Of a stretch of DNA of 64,000 nucleotides, positions 34,505-44,639 are shown piece after piece. Below the pieces are notes generated by a model. It did not search any database, was not told the DNA's origin, and saw only the letters and a program-made list of their open reading frames with translations. The first letter of the stretch is position 1. The number at the start of each line of letters is the position of its first letter. The translations under genes and the position numbers were made by a program. This DNA is from Semisulcospira habei (taxonomy: Eukaryota; Mollusca; Gastropoda; Semisulcospiridae), in assembly GCA_036245525.1 (NCBI GenBank), contig BTPG01000006.1, positions 72,235,933-72,299,932 of the forward strand, read 5' to 3'.

Positions 34505-35893
34505 GCCAAATTCACACGGGGCTGTTTCCGCATGACCCAGTCTCAAGAGGTGAGTCCCCGCCAGAGTAATCAGTGCATACTGAGATGAAAGATGGTGGCC
34601 TGGCTCTCCCTGTTCAGCTAGTTGATGTCGTCTGCCCACGGGCTGCATCCGCCATTCTGCTGTTGCCAATTACTTTGTTGCTGTAGTGTCTTGGTTTCTT
34701 TACAGGAGGCTGTGATCTTGAGGTAGTCTGGCACCTGCTTTGGCCTCTCCATTCCCAGCTACTCCAGAATACACTGGAATCCACTGCAGTACTATTTTGT
34801 GGACAGGGCATCCAGTCTATCTTGAAGCTTCCTGGTGAGATCAGTGGATCAAACTGCTGCCTTTCCCTAACTAGTGCTCTGCTGCTGTGTTGAGCACCTG
34901 CAGATATGTACGATAGTTGGAGTTGCTGCCGCCAGCTGGTAAGGAGACTGGGGGTAGTAGTGCGGTCTGTACAACAGATGTACATCGCCACTTCAGTCCT
35001 TCATGATTCCGCACGGCTTCTTGTGCGGTACCACAGCTGCTGTGAGGGTAGCGCTTGTGCATAATCTCCAGCCAGATTGCTTTGTGCAGTGACGCGACCT
35101 TTGGTAATGAGTCCTGGAACATTGTTTATGTTGTCTAGAAGGCTCTTTCGAGATGTCCAGGTATCTGAAGGGGGCTCTTCACACATCTTGGGCTTGGTTC
35201 CCAGACGTCAGTTTTAGCCCTTTGCAGGACCTTCAGTTGGTGGTTTAGACTTGGGCGTTTCTGACGGTTCTTGGTCTGCTCCTGTAGTCTCCCATGCTGT
35301 CAGTGTTTAGTAAGTCTCTTCATCGTGTGTGCAGTTCTGCGTTCCAGTGGCTCCAATGTCCTCCATTTCCTAATGGCTCCAGATGGCTCTAAGAATGTCA
35401 CTGCATCATGAGAATGACCCATGTTCTACATCTTGACAAGCCTGGTTTTTTTTTGTTTTTTTTTCTACGTTGGGTACTTCTCTGGCTTTTTTGGTTTTGC
35501 AGGCAGTGTTTCATGTTGTTGATGTATCTAGGTACCGCACTACTGGTCTGACCGTGCAGGTGTTTGCTTGGGCCAGGATGCTGTTATTTGCGCCAATGTG
35601 GTCCCCACCAGTTTCTTCATCAGAGACTTTTTTCCCGCAGCTCTAGCTTCCATGGCTTCTATGTGAGGCCTCGAAATGAATCCAGTAATTTATTTGTTGC
35701 CAGTAAAGTTGGCCTGTCTGTCTTTGGTACTGGAAGGTCTCCAGTTTCAAGGTGACCTCTTCCATCTGATTGAAAGAGATGGCCGTCTAGTTCAGTTTGA
35801 GTGGCCATCTTTCAGTCCAGCTGCTGACTCTATTGGCAGCATCCTGGATTCTGCAGGATGCGATTTCTTTGTGTTCACTGAAAAGTCATCCGC

Positions 35894-38407
35894 ATGGAGG
35901 ATGTTCGAGACGAACCTTGGTACTGTTGTACTGATGTACTGATGTACGGCAAGCATGGCGTGGGGAACTGCAATGACAATGGCCGCCTACTGTTGGAGTT
36001 CTGTGCGGAGCTGCAACTGGTCATCACCAACACTACTTTTCAGCAAAAGGACAGTCGAAAGACCACCTGGATGCATCCTCGCTCCAAACACTGGCACCTT
36101 ATCGACTATGTCCTAGTGAGTCAGAGGGACCGCAGTGACGTCCTCCTCACCAGAGTGATGCCCAGCGCAGAGTGCCACACTGACCACCGCCTTGTCCGCT
36201 CCAAACTCAGGCTCCACTTCAAGCCAAAACCCAAGAAATGGGGGCCCCCCAAGAAAAAGCTTGATGTTGTCAGCCTTCAGCGTGACGATGTGAAAGCTGC
36301 CTTTCAGACAGATTTACAGCGCAGGCTCAAAGACACAGCGGACCCAGTAGACTCCTCCCCTGAAACACTTTGGGAACAACTGAAAACTGCTATTGCAAAA
36401 TCCTTTGCAGAAGTCTTGGGTTTCGCCAGAAAGAAGAACAAAGACTGGTTTGACGAAAACGATGTAGAGATCCAGGAACACCTAGAAAAAAAAAGAGCCG
36501 CCCATCAGGCCCACCTAGCCCAGCCTTCCTGCCCTGTGAAGAAGTCTGCCTTCCGCCTCGTCTGCAGCAGTCTCCAGCGCAAGCTCAGAGATCTCCAGAA
36601 TGAGTGGTGGACCAGACTTGCACAGAGGACCCAGCTTTGCGCTGACAATGGTGACTACAGGGGCTTCTACGAAGCACTGAAAGCAGTATATGGCCCCAGG
36701 CACCTGGTACAAAGTCCCCTGCGAAGCGCGAATGGCCAGGCACTCCTCACAGATAATACCTCCATCTTGAACCGCTGGTCGGAATACTTTCAGAGCCTCT
36801 TCAGCGCTGAGCGCACTGTTCAAGAAGCAGTCGTCCTACAAATCCCACACCTCCCAGTAAAGGTTGAATTGGACGAACCGCCCACCGCTGAAGAGTCCCT
36901 CACAGCCATCCACCAGCTCAAGAGTGGCAAAGCAGCAGGCATTGATGGAATACCGCCAGAGATCTGGAAACATGGAGGCACAGCACTGCACAACAAGCTC
37001 CATGACCTCTTTCTCTGCTGCTGGGAGGAAGGAACACTACCAAAAGATCTCCGTGATGCAGTCGTTATCACCCTGTACAAGAACAAAGGCGAGAAGTCTG
37101 ACTGTTCCAACTATCGGGGAATTAGCCTGGTGTCCATTGCTGGGAAAATCCTTGCAAGGCTGCTCCTGAATCGGCTGGTACCTGCCATCGCTGAAGACCA
37201 ACTCCCAGAGGGCCAGTGTGGCTTCAGAGCAAACAGGAGCACCACCGATATGGTCTTTGTGCTGAGACAGCTACAGGAAAAGTGCCGCGAGCAGAACAAA
37301 GGGCTGTACGTAACATTTGTCGACCTAACAAAATCGGTCGACACTGTGAGCAGGCAAGGCATGTGGCAGATCCTGGAGCGACTTGGCTGTCCCCCAAAGT
37401 TCCTCAACATGATTGTCCAGCTACACGAGGACCAGCAAGGCCAGGTCAGACTCAACAATGACCTCTCAGAACCATTCCCTATTCTCAACGGCGTAAAGCA
37501 GGGCTGCGTGTTGGCACCGACCCTCTTCACCATCTTTTTTAGCATGATGTTGAAGCAGGCCACAGTGGACCTCGATGATGACGATGCAGTGTACATCAGG
37601 TATCGTCTCGATGGCAGCCTGTTCAACCTCAGACGACTGCAGGCCCACACGAAAACCCTAGACCAACTGATTCGTGAGCTGCTTTTTGCTGATGATGCTG
37701 CCTTCGTTGCACACACAGAGAGAGCCCTGCAGCGCATCACGTCTTGCTTCGCAGATGCTGCCCAGCTCTTTGGACTCGAGGTCAGTCTGAAAAAGACAGA
37801 GGTCCTCCATCAGCCGGCACCCAAGACAGTGTATCGCCCTCCTCACATCACCATTGGCGAGTCTGAACTAAAGTCAGTGCACCAGTTTACTTACCTTGGC
37901 TGCATTATCACGTCGGACGCCAAGCTGGACAAGGAGCTTGACAGCAGGCTGGCAAAAGCAAACAGCGCTTTCAGGCGACTTTTCAAGCGGGTGTGGCACA
38001 ATCAACAGCTGAAAACAGGCACCAAGATCAGCGTGTACAGAGCTGTGGTCCTCACCACCCTGCTGTATGGTTCAGAGTCCTGGGCCCTCTACTGCAGCAA
38101 ACTACGACTCCTCGAACGCTTCCACCAGCGCTGCCTGCGTACCATCCTGGGCATTCACTGGAGTGACTATGTCACCAACGTCGAGGTCCTTGAACAGGCT
38201 GAAACTGTGAGCATCGAGGCTTTGCTGCTGCGGACACAGCTCCGCTGGGCGGGGCATGTCTCCAGGATGGAGGATCATCGCCTACCAAAGATCACCCTGT
38301 TTGGCGAGCTTGCTACTGGACACCGTGACAGAGGGGCACCAAAGAAGAGATACAAAGACTGTCTCAAGAAGTCACTTAGTGCCTGCCAAATCGACCACCA
38401 CCAGTGA
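35894..38407 (+). CDS. Endonuclease (partial) - reverse transcriptase ORF of element C
   Basis: 837-codon open frame; element-like sequence starts ~15 codons in. Endonuclease end: NGRLLLEFC, WMHPRSKHWHLIDYVL, TDHRLVRSKL. RT: NYRGISLVSIAGKILARLLLN, GQCGFRANRSTTDMVF, FVDLTKSVDTVSR (the usual Ala-Phe before Asp is replaced by Ser-Val), GVKQGCVLAPTLF, LLFADDAAFVAHTE with the catalytic pair, and LDKELDSRLAKANSAFRRL. The frame ends in TGA at 38405-38407 but continues afterwards in the same frame. Likely recently active or recently dead. Confidence 0.88.
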   Translation: MEDVRDEPWYCCTDVLMYGKHGVGNCNDNGRLLLEFCAELQLVITNTTFQQKDSRKTTWMHPRSKHWHLIDYVLVSQRDRSDVLLTRVMPSAECHTDHRLVRSKLRLHFKPKPKKWGPPKKKLDVVSLQRDDVKAAFQTDLQRRLKDTADPVDSSPETLWEQLKTAIAKSFAEVLGFARKKNKDWFDENDVEIQEHLEKKRAAHQAHLAQPSCPVKKSAFRLVCSSLQRKLRDLQNEWWTRLAQRTQLCADNGDYRGFYEALKAVYGPRHLVQSPLRSANGQALLTDNTSILNRWSEYFQSLFSAERTVQEAVVLQIPHLPVKVELDEPPTAEESLTAIHQLKSGKAAGIDGIPPEIWKHGGTALHNKLHDLFLCCWEEGTLPKDLRDAVVITLYKNKGEKSDCSNYRGISLVSIAGKILARLLLNRLVPAIAEDQLPEGQCGFRANRSTTDMVFVLRQLQEKCREQNKGLYVTFVDLTKSVDTVSRQGMWQILERLGCPPKFLNMIVQLHEDQQGQVRLNNDLSEPFPILNGVKQGCVLAPTLFTIFFSMMLKQATVDLDDDDAVYIRYRLDGSLFNLRRLQAHTKTLDQLIRELLFADDAAFVAHTERALQRITSCFADAAQLFGLEVSLKKTEVLHQPAPKTVYRPPHITIGESELKSVHQFTYLGCIITSDAKLDKELDSRLAKANSAFRRLFKRVWHNQQLKTGTKISVYRAVVLTTLLYGSESWALYCSKLRLLERFHQRCLRTILGIHWSDYVTNVEVLEQAETVSIEALLLRTQLRWAGHVSRMEDHRLPKITLFGELATGHRDRGAPKKRYKDCLKKSLSACQIDHHQ

Positions 38408-38650
38408 TCTTCGCTTGCTGCGGACCGTGACACCTGGCGCTCCACCATTTACAAGGCAGCTGTCTCCTTTGGGGACTCTCACAGAGCTAGCCTTAAGGAC
38501 AAGCGGCTCAGGAGAAAAAACAGAGATGCCGCAGCTCAGAACCCTGGCCATACCTTCCCCTGCAGCCACTGCGGTCGAACCTGCCTGTCTCGGATTGGCC
38601 TCCGCAGCCACGAACAAGCCTGCAGACGTCGTGGGCAACTCCTATAAAAT
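35938..38650 (+). mobile_element. Non-LTR retrotransposon C, 5'-truncated, long ORF
   Basis: Begins within the endonuclease domain where homology to the opposing minus-strand LINE stops (~35930-35940), and extends through RT and a terminal zinc-finger coding segment. No TSD found because the left edge abuts another element. It lies inside the 32-39.8 kb inverted repeat. Confidence 0.8.
38408..38647 (+). pseudogene. In-frame continuation of element C ORF with zinc-finger motif
   Basis: Directly after the TGA, the same frame reads SSLAADRDTWR ... PCSHCGRTCLSRIGLRSHEQACRR to a stop near 38645. The C-x2-C-x12-H-x4-C finger at ~38561-38615 is a normal C-terminal module of this RT group. The family pattern at the break is a Trp (TGG), so TGG to TGA is the likely change. 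Confidence 0.8.
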
Positions 38651-38799
38651 CTTCGTTCGCGAAGTCAAGCCAAGAGAATGTAGACCAAGAACAGCATCAG
38701 ACACAACATCTCCCTGAGGTAAAGCTTCCCCAAGTTTGACAAGACTGCTGTATGTGCAGACGGTAGAAGCTTCAGCGGCAGCCCCTGTTAAACATGCCT

Positions 38800-39826
38800 T
38801 AACTAAAAAGAATTACAATTAAATTGATGGGTCACATTGAAATTAATGAAATGATCACAAATGTTTATGCTCAATATGCATACTTTGTTAAGAAAACTGG
38901 CAACAAAAATATTTAAACAGATTAGTATGACGTAAGCAATTGTTATGATCATTTAGCGTTCCTTCGTGTACTGGTAAAATAGGGTTAGGGCAACAGATTT
39001 AGCAACTGTGGCCCCTAAATGCATCACAGCATCATAAAATCAGATTGGGAGTAACTGTGGTACTCTATCCTAACCAATAAAACCTAACAAAGATCTATCA
39101 GTTGTATACAAAATTTCTGAGGGCATCAGAAACAACGTGAAGATTCAAAACCAATTCGGCAATTTTAAATGGGAAAAAGCTATCATTCACTTTCCTTATT
39201 TTCTTGCACTTTATGCTCACATTATTGAACGTAATAGGTAAAGAGAGGTCAAAATGAAATGGAATAGCTTTAGTAATTTTTTAAAAATTAATTTTGTGTA
39301 TTTTTACAACTTGGGGGTAGGGATACAAAATCAACCACTGTGGCACTCACAGTGATCACAGCATCATCTAGTAAAGTTTATAATAATTGTGACATCCTGT
39401 TGTAATGATGTAAGCCTGAAAATGGACTGTCAGTGCTATAGAAAATGGCTGAAGGCATCTGACACATTATTTTTTGTCTTTTTTTGCGATTTCACGAAAT
39501 GGCCGATTACTGGATGCACAAATACCTTCACTGTGAGCCAGAGATTCAATATATGTTCATTCTGTTTGTTGCAGAAGATGCAGAGGGTGTGCCTCAACAT
39601 AATATTGCCTGATTTGGGCTTCTGGAATGAATTCTGATTTATTTAGAGGAAAATGTTTCTCAACCTCAGTTTAGCATCTGTGAAGAGCGAGAATAGGGGT
39701 ACCCTTGTGCCATCGGCTATATCTCTGGTGTGTTCCTAAGGAATTTCGCAGAACATGGCTTAAACATCTCAGGACATACTAAGGTACACTTTGAAACCCA
39801 TCTTATTGAGTACTGGGGGCGGGGGA
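38800..39826 (-). repeat. Right arm of the ~0.9-1.0 kb inverted repeat
   Basis: Inner edge aattacaattaaattgatgg, outer edge atcttattgagtactggggg. Pairs with 32119-33000 across 5.8 kb of nested elements. It could be the terminal inverted repeat of a large DNA element or two independent inverted copies of one repeat. Confidence 0.85.
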
Positions 39827-39849
39827 GATATCTGAACTAATACTAAGAG

Positions 39850-40960
39850 GGTCCTTGACTGGTTCTTCTCACTGTGATATTTCAGTCAGTGTCTGACAGG
39901 TTCCAACGTGTCATACAAAATTCTACTTCTGCTCCCCTCCTTCTGAGATCTGGCCGCGTGCCACAAGGTTCAGCCTTCTCAGTCGGACCGGTCTTGTTCA
40001 GTTCGGGCCTTGTACACCCAGCCTGTGTCTGAGGTGATCGCCAGTAAAGCATGTGAACATCACAGATATGCCGATGACACACAGCTGAACTGAGAAAGAT
40101 GCTCCTCTCAAACATTCCCGTCTCTTCACTCTGCATGACATGGAACAATGTATAGAAGCTGTTAAGGACTGGATGACAGACAACAAGCTAAAGCTCAACG
40201 AAGGAAAAACAGATGCCATTGTCAGTGGTAGGCACTCGCTCCAGGGTGAGTGTCTCCCATGATGAGTCCTTGATCGTTGACATTGTGGACAGGACATCCC
40301 TCGCCAAAAATGGTGTGAAAAACCTAGGTGTTTACATTGACAATGTGCTGCCCATGAATGATCACATGTCTCATCTGTCCCGCTGCTGCTATCTTGAGCT
40401 CAGGAGGCTTAGCTCTGTTAGACAGTACCGTAGTGACAATGCCAGTAAGCAAATCGCTTGTTCACAGATTTTGTCAAGGCTTGAATACTGTAACTCTGTA
40501 ATGTCATGTATGTCGAACGATACTGTATGATCTGCTCTACAGGCTCCAGTGAAGATTCAAAACCAAGCAGCACATGAAGACTTGTACTGAAAAATTCAAT
40601 GCGTGACCACATCAATCCCTTGCCTAAGCAGTTACACTGTGGCTTCCTGTGAAGTTCAGAATTGAATACAAATTTTCTTCCCTCGTTTTTTGGGCCTTTG
40701 ATAAAACACTCCCGTCATACTTGTCTTCCAGTCTCCGTGTCTCTACACCAGGCAGAGCATTGCGCTCCAGCACTGACGACAGAATATTGACTACCCGGCC
40801 CCCAGAGTGTCCTTAAAAATCTTAGGACAGCGGTCCTTTTCTTTCCAAGCTCCCAAAGTGTGGAATGATATTCACTGGTTTAGAGATATGTCAGCTTTGA
40901 AGAGTAGTGCTGTTCCTAAAGTCACTGTATCAGAAGCTGCAATCTAGTTTGTTACATGCC
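39850..40960 (+). pseudogene. CR1-like LINE RT fragment
   Basis: Plus-strand pieces: VSDRFQRVIQNST, VPQGSAFSVGPVLFS, RYADDTQLN (catalytic YADD at 40067-40078), CIEAVKDWMTDNKLKLNEGKTDA, KNLGVYIDNVLPMNDH, then STPGRALRSSTDDRIL near 40745-40790 and FSFQAPKVWNDI near 40840-40870. Order and motifs fit the CR1/Jockey group; stops and frameshifts throughout. Confidence 0.8.
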
Positions 40961-41615
40961 CTTGCACCGTGTTCATTGCATCCACAGGCCATACATAGCC
41001 AGTTCACATTACTTTAAATAGGAGAGACCGAATTCGTAATGAAAACATAATGATTTACCTCAAGTAAATAAAGTATTTAAACATCTTGTACGTCTGACAA
41101 TATATAAATCGGTTACTTATGAAACGCGCATACAGCTTAAAAAATAAGCCTGTTCACATCACACCTCATACACACCCATTTTGCATGCTCATGGCGATTG
41201 CTGTGGAAGATGTAAACACATACCATACTAATTAATCTGCATTTTGTAATTTGGACAATACTCAGTGGTTTACTGCTGAATCACACCAACACAGCTGCAT
41301 CTTGCCTGAGTTCAGAACTTTCACAGTGCACTTTGTAGCCTCTTAGACTCGACAAGGGGGAAAAAATACGTGCAGTATGATGTACATTGATGTTTTTACA
41401 GTGTTTGCTTGTGCATATGATGTTGGGCTATCATTCCTGCAAACACGAGTTTTGGGTGACATTTATGCGGGTCGTGGTACTGCCGAAATCCCCCTAACAC
41501 TTTCTTGCTACGAACGGACCTGTGCACTGTTCATTATCGTTATGAAGCACATCTGTGTAATTCCTTGAGCCCGCTCATGGCAAATTCCTTTCACGTATGC
41601 ATACGTTTCGTCAGT

Positions 41616-41805
41616 GGACAGGACTGAGGCTAGGCGATACTGATGCTAAGAGTGGCAGAGAACTGAGTAGAATGAAAGGGAGCTGCCAAGTCATCAGTGG
41701 CGGTGCCCAACGGTCGGCAAGACTACGGGAGATGATAGATAGATAGGTAGATAGATAGATAGATGTTAGTTTGGGGCGCGTGTCCGTGACTCGGTGAGAC
41801 TCTCA
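41616..41805 (+). repeat. Left arm of a ~190-bp inverted repeat (LINE D tail plus flank)
   Basis: Contains the last ~100 bp of LINE D and its (gata)n tail on the + strand, then gttagtttggggcgcgtgtc cgtgactcggtgaga. The reverse complement matches 42394-42583 with about one mismatch apart from tail length. Confidence 0.88.
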
Positions 41806-42393
41806 CAAATGACAATGAATGTACAGATGGTTTCTGATCAGACCGCAACACTGAGTCAGATGTTACAACAGACGGACGTGAGATTCTTAAATCAGTCTAA
41901 ATCGTTCCGGCAGATCTACAGTGCTCGCTGGATCATCATGTTACGAACTCATCCAATGTCTATTTCGAAGCTAGTGATCCAAAATTCCAGTCAGTGAAGT
42001 AGCGAAAAGGCGCTGAATTACGGACTCAAAGTGGGTCAACCCCGACTTTTTATAAGCGGCCGCAGGGTTTTTCTAAATCAAACTGTCAGAGAGATTGAGA
42101 GACTGGAGTCACTGGACAGAGAGAGCCGAGAGAGCCTCAGTGAATTCAGCTGCGGCCGGTCAGCCGTGCCGGTCAATTCACTGATGTCACGTCACCTGAG
42201 TGCCCGCCGGCCAGTGATGATGTGCGTCAGTTCAGCGAACACTGATGGTCTGTATAGCGCTTTCACGTCACCGTCACAGTCTAAAATAGGGGGCTCCGGC
42301 CGAGGTTGGGGTAGGGAACACTACCATTATGTAGGCAATGACCCACAGGCGCCTGACGTTCGCGGCCGCGTTGACAAACTGACGAGCGGCTCT

Positions 42394-42583
42394 GCCTCTC
42401 ACCGAGTCACGGACACGCGCCCCAAACTAACATCTATCTATCTACCTATCTATCTATCTATCATCTCCCGTAGTCTTGCCGACCGTTGGGCACCGCCACT
42501 GATGACTTGGCAGCTCCCTTTCATTCTACTCTGTTCTCTGCCACTCTTAGCATCAGTATCGCCTAGCCTCAGTCCTGTCCACT
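42394..42583 (-). repeat. Right arm of the ~190-bp inverted repeat
   Basis: The 3' end of LINE D and ~38 bp beyond its GATA tail, inverted relative to 41616-41805. The 588-bp spacer (41806-42393) has no recognisable gene. Confidence 0.88.
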
Positions 42584-43930
42584 CTGAGATATTGTCCTCC
42601 CATCTTTTCCTCTGTCTTCCTCTCCTTCGTCCTTGCACAGTGCCCTGCAGGATTGTTTTGGCAAGCCCTGTTGCCGGAACGCGTGACATGCCCATACCAC
42701 TTCAGCTTGCGTTTTTTCACAATGGCTAATAGGTCTTCATAGGGCTTGCCTGATTCTGCTTCCACTTACCTCGTTCGTGATGCGATCTCTGTATGAAATG
42801 CCAAGCAGCCTTCGAAAACATCTCATTTCAGTGGCTTGTATCCTCCTTTCAAGGTCTGCTGTGAGGGTCCATGACTCGCAGGCATACAAGAACACTGAGA
42901 TGACTAAGGAGCGCATCAGTCTGATCTTGGGGTAGAGTGTGATGTTTCTGTCCTTCCATATGGTCTTCATTCTTGTCAGTGCTGTTGTTGTCTGCGCAAT
43001 CCTGGACAGTATTTCTGGTTTTGATCCCTCATCTGTCACAATGACTCTAAGTATTTGAATTTATTACCTGTTTCCAGTTTTTGGCTTCCAATCATGACGT
43101 CAGTGCCATTGCCACTTGTGTTATTTGTCATCTGTTTGGTCTTCTCTGCACTGATTTCCATCCCATACGCAATAGCTGTACTGTCCAGCTTTTCCACCAG
43201 CTGAGCTAGCTCCTCTGTTCCTGCAAGGCCATCAATGTTGTCCGCAAAGTGCAAGTTCATTGATTGTTCTGCCTCCAATACTGACAGTTCCTTCATGATC
43301 TTTCAGAGCGTCTGTCATGATTCTTTCCAGGAAGATGTTGAAAAGAGTAGGTGAGAGCAAGCAGCCTTGTCTGACTCCGACTGTAGTCCTAAACCAGTTT
43401 CCTAATTTGCCATTGAAACAGACTGTGCTAGTGGCCTTGTTGTAAAGGTTTGCTATGACTTTGATCAGTTTGGCATTGATGTTGTATAGCTTCATGGTGG
43501 ACCAATGGGCTGCATGCCACACCCTGTCAAACGCTTTTTTTTAAAATCCACAAAGGCATGATAGAGGTCTTGCTGGTGCTGGAGGTACCTCTCACATAGA
43601 ACTCTCAGTTGTGCTGCGCCCTGGTCTGAAGCCTGCCTGTTCCTCAGCTATGATTTCCTCTGCCTGTGGCTTCAGCCTGTTCAGTAGGATCTTTAACATG
43701 ACTTTGCTTGGGTGGCATATAAGACTGATCGTGCGATAATTCTGGCATTGATGTAAGTTACCTTTTTTGGGGAGGAGAGTTATTATAAGTGATTGGGTCC
43801 ATGGTGTGGGCCAATCCCCTGACTGCCAGATCTTATTGCAGATTGTTAGTAAGAAGCTTATCATGTCTTCTCCCCCTTCTTGGACTAGCTCTGCAGGGAT
43901 GTTGTCTGCCTTCCCTTTTTTCAGCGACTA
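42430..43930 (-). pseudogene. LINE pseudogene D (RT to 3' end) with GATA-repeat tail
   Basis: Minus-strand pieces in order: LLPKKGNLHQCQNYRTISLI and EEQAGFRPGRSTTE (43864-43592), GVRQGCLLSPTLFNIF (43522-43232), LHFADNIDGLAGTEE (catalytic second Asp changed to Asn), MEISAEKTKQMTN, LYACESWTLTAD (43039-42737), WYGHVTRS, GRRRGRQRKRWEDNI (42695-42450), ending in a (gata)n tail at ~42433-42468. Frameshifts separate the pieces; the 5' half is absent. Confidence 0.85.
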
Positions 43931-44029
43931 ACATACTCAATAATAAATAAATGTTAGCGCTATGGAGTGTGTGCCATGTGTGCGGTCACACTTGAAAAGA
44001 TGTATCTACGCCAGGGCCGGATCACTTAG

Positions 44030-44570
44030 CTCAAGGGGGGGGGGGGGGGGTCCAACTAATTCGGTTTGGGACTTTGAACCTGATACAAAAGGCCTTCACG
44101 GTGCTAGACCTTGCTTCTGCGGATGCCGAAAAACCAAACAGTGGTGGGGTGGGGGGGGGGGGGGGGGGTAGTAGGCGCAACAGACCTTGCTTCCATTCCA
44201 GGGGCAAAAAAATCAAACAGTGGGGGGGGGGGGGGGGAGGGGGAGAGTAGGCGACAGACCTTGCTTTCATTCCAGGGACTGAAAAATCAAAGGGGGGGGG
44301 GGTGGGAGGGGGTGGCGACAGACCTTGCTTCCATTTCAAGGACCGAAAAATCAAACAGTGCAGGGAGGGGGGAGGGCGACAGACCTTCCTTCCATTCCAG
44401 GGACCGAAAAATCAAACAGTAGGGGGGGGGGGGGCGCGGGGTGAGGGGGGCAGGAAGCAACAGACCTTGCTTCCATTCCAGGGACCGAAAATTTAGTCAA
44501 ACAGTAGGGGGGGGGGGGGGGTGGTGGTCCAAACACCCTAAAAAAGGGACTTTGTTATAGCATTTTAACA
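44030..44570 (+). repeat. G-rich minisatellite, ~6 units, same terminal block as 24 kb array
   Basis: Units of ~65-80 bp (cagaccttgcttccattccagg gaccgaaaaatcaaacagt) are separated by G-runs of up to ~18. The start (gggactttgaacctgataca aaaggcc) and end (aaagggactttgttatagc attttaa) match the 24 kb array, so both belong to one repeat family. Confidence 0.85.
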
Positions 44571-44639
44571 AATTTGGGGTCTGGGGGCCCCCTGCCCCCC
44601 CCCCCTCCACCTGCATCCGACCCTGTACGCTTATATCAA

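Larger units (their letters stand above)
33185..35930 (-). pseudogene. LINE pseudogene: RT C-terminal part plus RNase H, split by a solo LTR
   Basis: Read on the minus strand from 35930: a HADDFSVNTKK box (RT catalytic Asp pair), MKKLVGTT (thumb), WIPVYSGVAGNGEAKAG (RNase H), LLRLGHAETAPCEFG, then, after the LTR at 33386-34504, resumption with KHILQTCPYREAVR. The joined Cys...Cys...His...Cys pattern is typical after LINE RNase H. Multiple stops and frameshifts are present, and the 5' half is missing. Confidence 0.8.

Noticed and set aside
37111..37740. 209-codon minus-strand frame
   Set aside because: Shadow of the RT ORF of element C on the opposite strand.
41806..42393. Spacer of the 190-bp inverted repeat as a small RNA gene or ORF
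   Set aside because: I could not recognise a tRNA, snRNA or protein motif in it.
42031..42729. 232-codon plus-strand frame
   Set aside because: It runs antisense through LINE D and its inverted tail; the minus strand carries the recognisable RT sequence.
44031..44536. Pro-rich and Gly-rich frames
   Set aside because: Minisatellite artefacts, as at 24 kb.
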